Assembly: GCA_937950565.1 (NCBI GenBank)
Contig: CALFCS010000032.1
Location: 1-17,240 of the forward strand
DNA from: an uncultured Lachnospiraceae bacterium
GTDB taxonomy: Bacteria; Bacillota; Clostridia; Lachnospirales; Lachnospiraceae
Direction of reading: 5' to 3'
DNA: 17,240 nucleotides
Under the pieces are notes generated by a model. That model did no database searches and was not told the DNA's origin. It saw nothing but the letters and a program-made list of their open reading frames with translations. This document shows positions 7,613 through 14,493 of this stretch, one piece after another. How positions within the stretch are numbered: the stretch's first letter is position 1; each line of letters starts with the position of its first letter. The translations under genes and the position numbers were made by a program.

Positions 7613-8812
7613 TTATCTGCATGCTTCTTCCAACACTTCTATCGCTTTATCCAGCTGATTATCCGCCTCCGGGTCAGATGGATTCTGCTCATATTTCACT
7701 TCCACATCCGGCGTCACGCCTTTTCCGTTAATCTTTCTTCCCTTCGGGGTAAAATATTCAGAAATCGTAAGCTTCACGCAAGTACCATCCTTCAAGTCAA
7801 ACAACTGCTGTACGACTCCTTTTCCATAAGTCTTCATACCGACAATTTCCCCCTGTCCATAATCCTGGACTGCTCCCGCAAAGATTTCAGAAGCGCTTGC
7901 GCTGTATTCGTTTACCAGCACCGTAAGAGGAATATCCAGCTTATGCTCACCGTCTGATTTTATCTCCTGGCGTTCCCCATTTTTATCCTCAGTATAAACA
8001 ATCAGGCCTTCCGGAAGAATCGTATCCAGAATCTTGCAGACAATGCTGAGGCTGCCACCGGGATTATTTCTCAAATCTACAACCATTCCCTTCATCCCCT
8101 GGCCTTTCAGTTCTTCATAAGCCTTCTTATATTGGTCATAAGTCACGGCATCAAATTCAAGAATCTGTATATATCCAAGGCTGTTTTCAAGCATTCTGGA
8201 CTCCACCGTCGGATACTCAATTTTTTCCCGGATAACCGTAACCGTAATCTCCTCCGAATGTTCTCCCCGGAGCACCGTAATATCTACCCCGGTCCCATGC
8301 TTTCCTTTCACATCCGTCACAATTTCATTCAAATCTCTTCCGGACACATCTTTTCCTGCCACTTTATAAAGAATATCTCCGTCCTTCAGCCCGGCCTTTT
8401 CCGCCGGGGAGCCTTCATATACCCGGCTTAATACAATTACTCCAGTCTCCTTATTCTGGGATAATAACGTCCCAATACCTTCATATTCTCCAGACGTACT
8501 TTCCAGCAATTTTTTTGTATTTTCTTCATCATAATATACAGAATACGGGTCGTCAAGCCCACTTAAGTATCCTTCATAAATTCCAGACTGAAGAGACTCG
8601 CTGTCAACCTCGCCGAGATAATTTCTGTCAATCAGATTGCCCAGTTTTTCCAGCTTCTCCTCCGTCTCACGCCCCAGGGCTTCCCCGGCCTTTCCTTCAT
8701 CCTTTAACTTCAACCCACAAGACACAAGTCCCGTGATAAATAATATAGCAAGGGCGCCACAAAGCGCCCCCTGTAAAAATCCTTTTTTGTCTCTCATATA
8801 TTCTGATTCCAT
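7613..8812 (-). CDS. S41-family C-terminal processing peptidase (CtpA/CtpB type)
   Basis: This 399-residue serine protease would sit outside the membrane and process cell-wall or signalling proteins. It begins with a basic stretch and a hydrophobic segment (residues 11-31) that ends in LVSC (29-32). This fits a lipobox, so the protein may be a lipoprotein rather than having a plain membrane anchor. A PDZ domain follows (about 110-195, with VYEGSPAEKAGLKDGDIL). The protease core has DLRNNPGG (246-253), SASASEIFAGA with nucleophile S306, and YGKGVVQQ with K331 and Q335; this Ser-Lys-Gln spacing equals that of CtpB. The ATG at 8812 lacks a clear ribosome binding site. An in-frame ATG at 8797 (MRDKKGF) is a possible alternative. 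It follows the M23 gene by 10 bases in an ftsEX operon, which suggests a role in controlling wall hydrolases. Confidence 0.92.
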   Translation of the reverse strand: MESEYMRDKKGFLQGALCGALAILFITGLVSCGLKLKDEGKAGEALGRETEEKLEKLGNLIDRNYLGEVDSESLQSGIYEGYLSGLDDPYSVYYDEENTKKLLESTSGEYEGIGTLLSQNKETGVIVLSRVYEGSPAEKAGLKDGDILYKVAGKDVSGRDLNEIVTDVKGKHGTGVDITVLRGEHSEEITVTVIREKIEYPTVESRMLENSLGYIQILEFDAVTYDQYKKAYEELKGQGMKGMVVDLRNNPGGSLSIVCKILDTILPEGLIVYTEDKNGERQEIKSDGEHKLDIPLTVLVNEYSASASEIFAGAVQDYGQGEIVGMKTYGKGVVQQLFDLKDGTCVKLTISEYFTPKGRKINGKGVTPDVEVKYEQNPSDPEADNQLDKAIEVLEEACR

Positions 8813-8822
8813 TCTACATATT

Positions 8823-9932
8823 TTATAGATAACCCATTGGATTTACAGCCTTTCCGCCTGACATCACCTGGAAGTGGAGATGCGGTCCGGTAGAATTACC
8901 AGTGGTACCCACCTGTGCAATATTCTGACCTTTTGTAACCTTCTGCCCTGCCTTTACAAAAATCTTATGGCAATGCATATAATAAGTCTGCAAACCATTT
9001 CCATGGTTAATAATTACCAGATTTCCTGCATTCCCGCTATATCTGGCAGTCGTAACTGTCCCGTCGGCCGCCGCATAGATCGGAGTTCCGGTCGGCGCCG
9101 CAAAATCAAGACCCTTGTGATAGGTACTCGCCCCTGGAAGCGGTGCCTTTCTCGGCCCAAATGTACTGGATATTCTCGTATATCCCGGGCACGGATGTGT
9201 AAATGTACCATTTCCTTTTATTACAGAAGCGCCCGGATTCGAATCATATCCGCTTTCCGCTTCCTTTCTCTTTCTTTCCGCCTCTTCTGCAGCCTTCTTC
9301 AACTCCTCCAGCTTCTGAGCTGTCGTGCTGAGTTCACCGGACAAACTGTTAATCTCACTTTCCTTGCCGGAAAGCATTGTCTGTACATTCATCTGTTTCT
9401 CAATCAATTGTTCCTGAAGTTCGCCCAGCTTGGCATATTCTTCTTCCAATTCTGCTTCCTGACGTTTTACGTCCTCCACAATCTCACGGAAGCGAATCAA
9501 CTGCTCCCTGTCATATTCAGAAATCGTTGTAATATACTCCGCATTATTCAGAAACTCACCTATATTTTTGGACTGGCACAATATCTCAACAAACTGGACA
9601 TTTCCATTCTCATACATATATTTAATGCGTTTCTTCATGCTCTCATACTGGTCATTTTCCTTTATCTGGGCCTCGTACAGTTCTTCTTCCTTCTGCTCCA
9701 GCTCCTCTTCTTTTTCATGAATCTGCGTGTTGAGCTCTTCCATCTCCCCCATAAGCGTTGTAAGCTGTGCAGACAAAGCATTTTTCTCTTCTTCCGCAGC
9801 CTTCTTCTTCTCTTCCAGCTCCTGCAGCTTCTTCTGCGTCTCATCAATTTCAGACGCCTGCGTCTGAAGCACAAGACCAAACGAAAGCACAAGTACAAGA
9901 AGCGCCGCTGTTATTCTTCTCCCCTGTATCAT
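8823..9932 (-). CDS. Coiled-coil M23 metalloendopeptidase, likely FtsEX-controlled peptidoglycan hydrolase
   Basis: This is an extracellular protein of 369 residues in three parts. A signal peptide (residues 1-26, cleavage near TQA-S) comes first. A long heptad-rich coiled coil of Glu/Lys/Leu follows (about 28-230), resembling the N-terminal domains of EnvC, PcsB and CwlO. The C-terminus is an M23/LytM domain (about 255-369). The metal site is intact: HKGLD gives H272 and D276, H320 lies in TYYMH, and PHLHF gives H351 and H353. The domain therefore looks catalytically competent, unlike EnvC, whose LytM domain is degenerate. The ATG at 9932 is preceded by AGGGGG seven bases upstream; the upstream TTG at 9950 is a weaker alternative. 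It starts 23 bases after ftsX, and the order ftsE-ftsX-hydrolase implies that FtsX docks the coiled coil. Confidence 0.92.
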   Translation of the reverse strand: MIQGRRITAALLVLVLSFGLVLQTQASEIDETQKKLQELEEKKKAAEEEKNALSAQLTTLMGEMEELNTQIHEKEEELEQKEEELYEAQIKENDQYESMKKRIKYMYENGNVQFVEILCQSKNIGEFLNNAEYITTISEYDREQLIRFREIVEDVKRQEAELEEEYAKLGELQEQLIEKQMNVQTMLSGKESEINSLSGELSTTAQKLEELKKAAEEAERKRKEAESGYDSNPGASVIKGNGTFTHPCPGYTRISSTFGPRKAPLPGASTYHKGLDFAAPTGTPIYAAADGTVTTARYSGNAGNLVIINHGNGLQTYYMHCHKIFVKAGQKVTKGQNIAQVGTTGNSTGPHLHFQVMSGGKAVNPMGYL

Positions 9933-9939
9933 ATGTATG

Positions 9940-9945
9940 CCCCCT
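9940..9945 (-). promoter_or_regulatory. Ribosome binding site deciding the M23 gene start
   Basis: AGGGGG on the minus strand lies seven bases before the ATG at 9932. The only longer option is a TTG at 9950 with no comparable site. Confidence 0.65.
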
Positions 9946-9955
9946 GCCAATGTAT

Positions 9956-10864
9956 TTATACTCTTAAATGCTTTCTTATTGTAAAGAAACTTCCCAAAAA
10001 TCCGATTCCTACTCCCAATGCGAGACCTACCGGAAGCAGTGTCCGATAAACCTCCATAACTGGAAGGAAATCTACAATATTATTTAAAAGGCTGAATTTT
10101 GACATAATATACTGAATCGCCTTCTCATACATGAAATACAGCGCTGTCAAAGGAATCACTGCGCCAACGAGACCGATCAAGAGTCCCTCAAACACAAACG
10201 GCGCGCGTACAAATCCGTCCTTCGCCCCAATATATTTCATAATCGCAATCTCTTCACGCCTTACCGTAACACCCATCGTGACCGTGTTGCTGATCAGGAA
10301 AACAGATACAGCAAGCAGAATCGCAATAATTGCGGCTGAAATATATCCTACCAGCTTATTCACGCTGGTCAGTGTCTTTGCAACAACATCTGACTTATTG
10401 ACCTTTCTCACGCCTTCCAGTCCTTCCGCAAAGGCAACCACATCCTTCTGCTTTGACACATCAGACATATACACCTCATAATTATCAGAATTTGCCAGCG
10501 GATTATCACTCTTAAATCCTTCTGCGAGCTCCGCAGACTCTCCAAAATAATCATCCTGGAAGCTGTCCCATGCCTCATCCGCACTTACATAATTTACTTC
10601 CAAAACCCCTTCTGCCTTCTTCAGGCTCTCTCCGATTTCCTCCTTCTGCTCATCCGTCGCATCCTCATTAAAGAAAACCGTAATTGCAACTCCTTCTTCT
10701 GCCTTTTCTACGATATAATTAAAATTGATGACAATTGCATAAAATAATCCAAACAAGAAGATACATGCCGACATTGTAGCAATAGACGCTACGGAAAACA
10801 TTTTGTTTCTTCCTATGTTTTTTACACCCTGTCTCATTGAATATCCGAAAGTACTAATTTTCAT
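9956..10864 (-). CDS. ftsX: Cell division protein FtsX, membrane subunit of FtsEX
   Basis: FtsX is the polytopic membrane half of the FtsEX ABC complex, which converts ATP use in the cytosol into activation of peptidoglycan hydrolases outside. The 302-residue protein starts with the typical YSMRQGVKNIGRNKMFSVASI lead-in. A first membrane segment follows (about 26-48), then an extracellular domain of roughly 120 residues rich in acidic residues (AEEGVAITVFF, SDNPLANSDNYEV), and three further membrane segments (about 165-190, 215-240, 270-295). The ATG at 10864 has AAGGTGGG upstream; GTG at 10876 is possible but overlaps that site. It overlaps the end of ftsE by 11 bases, a sign of translational coupling. 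The M23 endopeptidase immediately downstream is its probable partner. Confidence 0.95.
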   Translation of the reverse strand: MKISTFGYSMRQGVKNIGRNKMFSVASIATMSACIFLFGLFYAIVINFNYIVEKAEEGVAITVFFNEDATDEQKEEIGESLKKAEGVLEVNYVSADEAWDSFQDDYFGESAELAEGFKSDNPLANSDNYEVYMSDVSKQKDVVAFAEGLEGVRKVNKSDVVAKTLTSVNKLVGYISAAIIAILLAVSVFLISNTVTMGVTVRREEIAIMKYIGAKDGFVRAPFVFEGLLIGLVGAVIPLTALYFMYEKAIQYIMSKFSLLNNIVDFLPVMEVYRTLLPVGLALGVGIGFLGSFFTIRKHLRV

Positions 10865-11540
10865 TATTATACCCACCTTTTTTCTCGTCGCTTACAATGA
10901 CACCCTTCTTCATTGTAATGACCCGCTTTTTCATCTCGTTTACAATCTCCTGGTTATGTGTAACAACCAATACTGTTGTTCCTCTTTCATTTGCTTCTTC
11001 CAAAAGCTTCATAATCTCCCATGAATTCGTCGGATCAAGGTTACCTGTCGGCTCATCGGCAAGCAGAATTGCAGGCTCATTTACAATCGCTCTTGCGATT
11101 GCCACCCTCTGCTGTTCACCACCAGACAATTCCTTCGGAAAAGACTTATACTTCTGCGCAAGCCCTACAAGAGACAAAGCCGCAGGTACTTTCTTTTTAA
11201 TTACTCTTGCCGGAGTCTCGGTTACACGCTGGGCAAAAGCAATATTTTCATAAATATTTCTGTCCTTTAACAGACGGAAATCCTGAAACACAACCCCAAT
11301 GCATCTGCGGTACATCGGAATCTTTCTGTGCCGCATCCGGTTCAGTGTCAGTCCGTTTACAATAATTGTTCCTGAAGTAGGCTCCAGCTCCTTCATAATC
11401 AGACGAATCAATGTAGATTTGCCCGAACCGCTGTCTCCTACAATGAACACAAATTCCCCTTGTTCAATCTTAAGGCTCACACCATTCAGGGCTGCAACCC
11501 CTTTTGAATATTCTTTCGTTACATCTTTAAATTCAATCAT
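10854..11540 (-). CDS. ftsE: Cell division ATP-binding protein FtsE
   Basis: This 228-residue ABC ATPase is the cytosolic motor of FtsEX. All nucleotide-binding signatures are present: Walker A GDSGSGKST (residues 35-43), the Q-loop at VFQDFRLL, the ABC signature LSGGEQQR, Walker B AILLADEPTGNLDP, and the H-loop VVTHNQE. The C-terminal tail is short and basic (KKRVITMKKGVIVSDEKKGGYNNEN), as in Firmicute FtsE. The ATG at 11540 has AGGAGGG upstream. It is 18 bases downstream of a CdaR-type regulator gene and overlaps ftsX. Adjacency to ftsX separates it from the MacB/LolD-type ATPases that it otherwise resembles. Confidence 0.95.
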   Translation of the reverse strand: MIEFKDVTKEYSKGVAALNGVSLKIEQGEFVFIVGDSGSGKSTLIRLIMKELEPTSGTIIVNGLTLNRMRHRKIPMYRRCIGVVFQDFRLLKDRNIYENIAFAQRVTETPARVIKKKVPAALSLVGLAQKYKSFPKELSGGEQQRVAIARAIVNEPAILLADEPTGNLDPTNSWEIMKLLEEANERGTTVLVVTHNQEIVNEMKKRVITMKKGVIVSDEKKGGYNNEN

Positions 11541-11558
11541 ACGTTCCCTCCTGATTAT

Positions 11559-12647
11559 CTAATACTCCAACGACTCCATATACTTCATGTATTTCACAAC
11601 CATAAGTGCGATCTTAAAAGTAATGGCATCCTCAAACACACGCAGGTCAAGACCTGTACTCTTCTGAAGCTTATCAAGGCGGTAAACCAGTGTGTTACGA
11701 TGAATATATAATTGTCTTGATGTTTCTGACACATTCAGGTTATTCTCAAAGAATTTATTGATTGTCGCCAGAGTCTCCTCATCAAAATCATCGGGTGACT
11801 TTCCCTCAAAAATCTCCCGGATAAACATCTTGCAAAGCGGAATCGGAAGCTGATAAATAAGACGGCCGATGCCAAGCGCACTATACGCAATAATGTTCTT
11901 CTCACCAAAGAAAATTTTGCCCACGTCAAGAGCAAGCTTCGCTTCTTTATAAGATTTGGAAACTTCTTTAATATCATGCACAACTGTTCCGTATGCAATC
12001 AGCACATCTTCTTCCCCGTCATTTTTCAGAAGATTATAGAAGTTCTGCGCCATCTTCTCAAGTTCCTTATGCCCATCATTTTCACTCAGCTCTTTTACAA
12101 TAATAATATTTTTTTCATCTACTGCCGTAATAAAATCCTTCGCTTTATTCCCCAGAAGATTTCTGACATTATCAAGTGCACTGCTGTCTTTTTCATGCTT
12201 TGTTTCAATAATAAAGATAACACGTCTTACCTCTGTGTCAATATGTAACTTTTTGGCACGATTATAGATATCAACCAAAAGCAGGTTATCTAACAGCAGA
12301 TTCTTAATAAAATTATCCTTATCAAATCTCTCCTTATATGCCACCAGAAGATTCTGGATCTGAAAAGCCGCAATCTTCCCTATCATATAAGCATCGTCAC
12401 TGCCGCCACCTACAAGCAGCACATATTCCAGCTGATATTCATCATAAATCTTAAAAAACTGATACCCTTGAACGACCTGGCTGTCCGCCGGCGATTCAGC
12501 AAATGCCAGCACAGCCTCCTCATAATTACCCGGTTCCGCAATCGTATTAGCAAGAGTTTTGCCGTCGCGGTCCATTACGCAAAAATCAATTCTGGTAATA
12601 TTTTTCAGGCCTTCTAATGTATTTTGAAGTATCTGATTAGATATCAT
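11559..12647 (-). CDS. CdaR/PucR-type transcriptional regulator with C-terminal HTH
   Basis: This is a 362-residue cytosolic protein. The C-terminus carries the PucR/CdaR helix-turn-helix (about 290-345), recognisable from NKFFENNLNVSETSRQLYIHRNTLVYRLDKLQKSTGLDL. The centre (about 130-265) resembles the GGDEF-like fold seen in CdaR proteins (VRRVIFIIETKH, DVLIAYGTVVHDIKEVSKSYKEAKLAL). The N-terminus (about 1-100) begins MISNQILQNTLEGLKNITRIDFCVMD and has a sensor-like feel, perhaps related to the diacid-recognition domain. The start ATG at 12647 follows GAGGAGA. Family members usually control sugar-diacid, purine or amino-acid use, but here the gene stands directly upstream of ftsE with an 18-base gap, so its targets are unclear. 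No ligand can be read from the sequence. Confidence 0.85.
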   Translation of the reverse strand: MISNQILQNTLEGLKNITRIDFCVMDRDGKTLANTIAEPGNYEEAVLAFAESPADSQVVQGYQFFKIYDEYQLEYVLLVGGGSDDAYMIGKIAAFQIQNLLVAYKERFDKDNFIKNLLLDNLLLVDIYNRAKKLHIDTEVRRVIFIIETKHEKDSSALDNVRNLLGNKAKDFITAVDEKNIIIVKELSENDGHKELEKMAQNFYNLLKNDGEEDVLIAYGTVVHDIKEVSKSYKEAKLALDVGKIFFGEKNIIAYSALGIGRLIYQLPIPLCKMFIREIFEGKSPDDFDEETLATINKFFENNLNVSETSRQLYIHRNTLVYRLDKLQKSTGLDLRVFEDAITFKIALMVVKYMKYMESLEY

Positions 12648-12862
12648 ATTCCATCTCCTCCACTCATATCAATATGCATTTTTCACAACAAATCTCTCAC
12701 TTTTTCACCAAAAAAGCACATTTCTGGTTTCTATTTTAATATATTTTACCAAAAAAAGAAAGAGGAAATCCTAGTTTTTTTGTTGATTTCCTCAATTTTT
12801 TTCCATATTCTCAATTCTTTTTACTTGTACACAGTGAACAAAAGCCACTCCTTAAATTTTTC
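12648..12862. other. AT-rich gene-free spacer upstream of the CdaR-type gene
   Basis: This 215-base spacer holds the terminator of the WecG-type gene (12751-12793) and must hold the promoter for the CdaR-type gene and probably the ftsEX block. I could not settle on one promoter. A TTTCTT/TAAAAT pair with 17-base spacing is present on the minus strand just after the terminator, but the -35 is poor. Two CTTTTTTTGGT-like tracts lie about 41 bases apart. Confidence 0.5.
12751..12793 (-). terminator. Rho-independent terminator after the WecG/TagA-type gene
   Basis: On the minus strand a perfect 9-bp stem GAGGAAATC / GATTTCCTC (12793-12785 and 12770-12762) with a 14-base loop is followed by TTTCTTTTTTT (12761-12751). 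It ends the wecG-type transcript and isolates it from the CdaR-ftsEX block. Confidence 0.8.
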
Positions 12863-13555
12863 TTATTTTTCTTCATCCACCTGCTGAATCTTTTTCTGTT
12901 TTTCAACTTCTCTCTTGAAAAATCGCCTCAAAATAAACTGCGCAAACTTCCCCTGACCGCTCCTTCCCGCCACAGACGGAACCGCGTTCTTTCCAATTCC
13001 AAGCCAGATTCTCGCATTTAGGGCATTCCTGTTCTTTCCGATAAACTCCTCCTGAAACGGTACAGAAAGCACAGAAAAAACACAGTCGACCTCTCCTCCG
13101 TTCACAGCATTCACAACCATGTCGTCTGCATGCTCTTCCGCTGATGCCACGGCAATTCCGGCAATCTGAAGCCCACTGTAGTGATTCACAATCCATGTAT
13201 AAAATTCTTCACCCTCCGCTTCAGATTCAGCCAGCAGATACACTCTCCGGTGATTCTTGTGAAGGTATTTTAAAAGCATCTTCAGACACACCCTATCCCC
13301 GGTTTCCTGAAGATACCGTTTCTCAGTAACCCCTGCCGCTTCAAGCATTGCCTTATCACCTGCAAGCACGAGATCAAAATCACAGACTTCCGCTTTCAGA
13401 TTCGGGATATCATTCATCTTCATCAGCCCGTCTGCCGTTACCATCTCTATAATACTTACCGGCTCTGAATCCAGATATTCAATCGCTTTTCTCATTACTT
13501 CCTTGGCAGTAAGATTATCTATTTCTATATCTAATACATTTATCTTTTCGCTCAT
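12863..13555 (-). CDS. Divergent WecG/TagA/CpsF-family glycosyltransferase-like protein
   Basis: The protein has 230 residues, close to the usual length of this GT26 family, which adds N-acetylmannosaminuronate or N-acetylmannosamine to lipid-linked sugars in wall polymer synthesis. Supporting features are the N-terminal INVLDIEIDNLTAKEVMRKAIEYL, TADGLMKMNDIPNLKAEV, YLQETGDRV, the central VYLLAESEAEGEEF, PFQEEFI and a basic C-terminal tail (RRFFKREVEKQKK) typical of membrane-associated members. Key motifs have drifted. The usual PDG bearing the proposed catalytic Asp reads AGDKA, and the glycine-rich stretch before QE reads FSVLSVP. It may be inactive or altered. The ATG at 13555 has AGGTGG five bases upstream; starts further up lack support. 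It is monocistronic, with its own promoter and terminator. The family call is moderate and activity unproven. Confidence 0.72.
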   Translation of the reverse strand: MSEKINVLDIEIDNLTAKEVMRKAIEYLDSEPVSIIEMVTADGLMKMNDIPNLKAEVCDFDLVLAGDKAMLEAAGVTEKRYLQETGDRVCLKMLLKYLHKNHRRVYLLAESEAEGEEFYTWIVNHYSGLQIAGIAVASAEEHADDMVVNAVNGGEVDCVFSVLSVPFQEEFIGKNRNALNARIWLGIGKNAVPSVAGRSGQGKFAQFILRRFFKREVEKQKKIQQVDEEK

Positions 13556-13588
13556 AAAACCACCTGTCACTTACGTCTCGGTTTTTCG

Positions 13589-13617
13589 ATTATAGCAAAA
13601 GGACTTCTTATTTTCAA
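13589..13617 (-). promoter_or_regulatory. Sigma-A type promoter of the WecG/TagA-type gene
   Basis: The minus strand has TTGAAA (13617-13612) and TATAAT (13594-13589) with 17 bases between them, about 33 bases upstream of the ATG at 13555. This is a near-consensus vegetative promoter. Confidence 0.8.
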
Positions 13618-13665
13618 CCTGTCTCATAAAATCTTCATACTTCTTAACGTTTTGTAATAAATTTG

Positions 13666-13860
13666 TTACTTTTTATCTGTCTCTCTTTTTCTCCGCGCAA
13701 GAAGTCCGCCAATTCTTCCCGTTTCTTTCGAAGAAAGTGATTTCCATCCCTCTGAAAGAACTCTGTCGAGAAGTCCCAGTTCATCGGCAATCTCATATTT
13801 CAGTTTTTCTTCCTGCGTCAGCTCTTCAAGCTTAATTGGTTTATTTTTCTTAGCAGACAT
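13666..13860 (-). CDS. Small acid-soluble spore protein, alpha/beta type (divergent clostridial form)
   Basis: A 64-residue basic protein. The core KYEIADELGLLDRVLSEGWKSLSSKETGRIGGLLARRKR carries the SASP pattern: a helix with K-x-E-I-A-x-E-L-G, then a GW turn, then S-x-x-x-G-x-x-GG. In this family such proteins coat DNA in the dormant spore and protect it from damage. The N-terminus (MSAKKNKPIKLEELTQEEK) is lysine-rich and lacks the long Gln/Asn-rich lead of Bacillus SASPs, and the C-terminus is short. I chose ATG 13860 because AAGGAAGG lies just upstream; the frame continues to 14004 but only through intergenic DNA shared with the divergent coat promoter. I could not fix its promoter: a TGTATAAT lies upstream with a weak -35. 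Confidence 0.78.
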   Translation of the reverse strand: MSAKKNKPIKLEELTQEEKLKYEIADELGLLDRVLSEGWKSLSSKETGRIGGLLARRKRETDKK

Positions 13861-13962
13861 ATTTATGCACCTTCCTTTGCTGTTTTCATAAGTATTAACA
13901 TATGCCGGGGAATTATACATATCTGCCCAAAACATTTCATAGCAGAGGCTCCCAAAAACCGC

Positions 13963-13992
13963 AAATATTTTCCCATTTTCTGTACATACTAT
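13963..13992 (+). promoter_or_regulatory. Sigma-E-like sporulation promoter for the coat-protein pair
   Basis: AAATATT at 13963-13969 and CATACTAT at 13985-13992 are 15 bases apart. This is close to the mother-cell sigma-E consensus KMATATT-N14-15-CATACAHT, with one mismatch in each element. The -10 also suits sigma-G or sigma-K, but the -35 and spacing favour sigma-E. The predicted start is about 25-30 bases before the first coat ATG. Confidence 0.55.
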
Positions 13993-14027
13993 CTGTGAAA
14001 ACAATAGTAATAAAGGAGGAAAACCAC

Positions 14028-14210
14028 ATGGCTGAATTATCAGTATTAGACCTTCAGAATCTGCGTCATCTTATCGGCGGCTATGATACAAGCCACTGCA
14101 AGATGACAGACTATGCATCCCAGACACAGGATCCGGAAATCAAAAAGCTCTTCCAGGATGCTGCAGATTCCGCAATGAAAAACAAGCAAGAGCTCATGAA
14201 ATTTTTGTAA
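14028..14210 (+). CDS. Small helical CotF-like spore coat protein (first of pair)
   Basis: A 60-residue protein that appears as two helices joined by a short turn: ELSVLDLQNLRHLIGGYDTSHCKMTDYASQ, then DPEIKKLFQDAADSAMKNKQELMKFL. The pattern, with a polar helix, an acidic turn with DPEIKKLF and a second amphipathic helix, resembles the Coat_F (ferritin-like) domain without its C-terminal tyrosine/proline tail. It is on the plus strand, divergent from the SASP gene. The ATG at 14028 follows AAAGGAGG. The next gene, another CotF-like protein, starts 11 bases later, so both are probably made in the mother cell. The function is structural by inference only. The single Cys27 could take part in cross-linking. 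Confidence 0.65.
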   Translation: MAELSVLDLQNLRHLIGGYDTSHCKMTDYASQTQDPEIKKLFQDAADSAMKNKQELMKFL

Positions 14211-14221
14211 GGAGGAAGACA

Positions 14222-14482
14222 ATGTTAGACGAAAAGACAATGGTAAGTGATGCCCTGACAGGCGTCAACGGCGAACTCACAAGATTCGGCGAAATGATTC
14301 CGCAGACAGAAAACAAAGAACTGAAGCAGTGTTTAAAGCAGCTTCGGAACGAATGCGAGATGGCTCAGGAGAAACTTTATCAGACAGCCCGTGAAAAAAG
14401 CTATTATGTGCCGGCTGCCAAAGCTTCCCAGCAGGAAATTGACCATGTAAAATCCGTTCTTTCCGGTATGTCCATGAAATAA
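14222..14482 (+). CDS. CotF-domain spore coat protein (second of pair)
   Basis: The protein has 86 residues. Residues 7-70 match the Coat_F pattern well: an initial helix (VSDALTGVNGELTRFGEMIPQ), an acidic turn (TENKELKQCLKQL), a second helix (RNECEMAQEKLYQTAREKSYY), then the hallmark YYVPAAKASQQEI, with VKSVLSGMSMK closing. Members are mother-cell-made coat components of Bacillus and Clostridium spores. The ATG at 14222 follows AAGGAGG, inside the 11-base gap after the first coat gene. It probably shares the sigma-E-like promoter with that gene. A long hairpin terminator lies just after the stop. Confidence 0.75.
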   Translation: MLDEKTMVSDALTGVNGELTRFGEMIPQTENKELKQCLKQLRNECEMAQEKLYQTAREKSYYVPAAKASQQEIDHVKSVLSGMSMK

Positions 14483-14493
14483 TCATCTGCAAA

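Noticed and set aside
8874..10049. A 391-codon open frame on the plus strand opposite the M23 gene and the end of ftsX
   Set aside because: It mirrors the coiled-coil gene on the other strand, whose Lys/Glu-rich repeats leave antisense frames open. It encodes a Leu/Phe-rich sequence with no recognisable domain and no good ribosome binding site.
12702..12758. Two CTTTTTTTGGT-type tracts on the minus strand about 41 bases apart, a possible operator pair
   Set aside because: They are low-complexity homopolymer runs, one adjoins the terminator U tract, and they differ by a small indel, so chance is likely.
13620..13665. A possible terminator after the SASP gene (GTAA/TTAC arms)
   Set aside because: Only four or five weak pairs are present with no following U tract; I could not support a terminator there.
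13861..14004. A 48-codon upstream extension of the SASP frame
   Set aside because: The ribosome binding site and SASP pattern favour ATG 13860; the upstream codons cover intergenic DNA that also holds the sigma-E-like promoter.
13902..14027. An upstream extension of the first coat-protein frame
   Set aside because: The strong AAAGGAGG before ATG 14028 and the promoter position place the start at 14028; the extension would translate the promoter.
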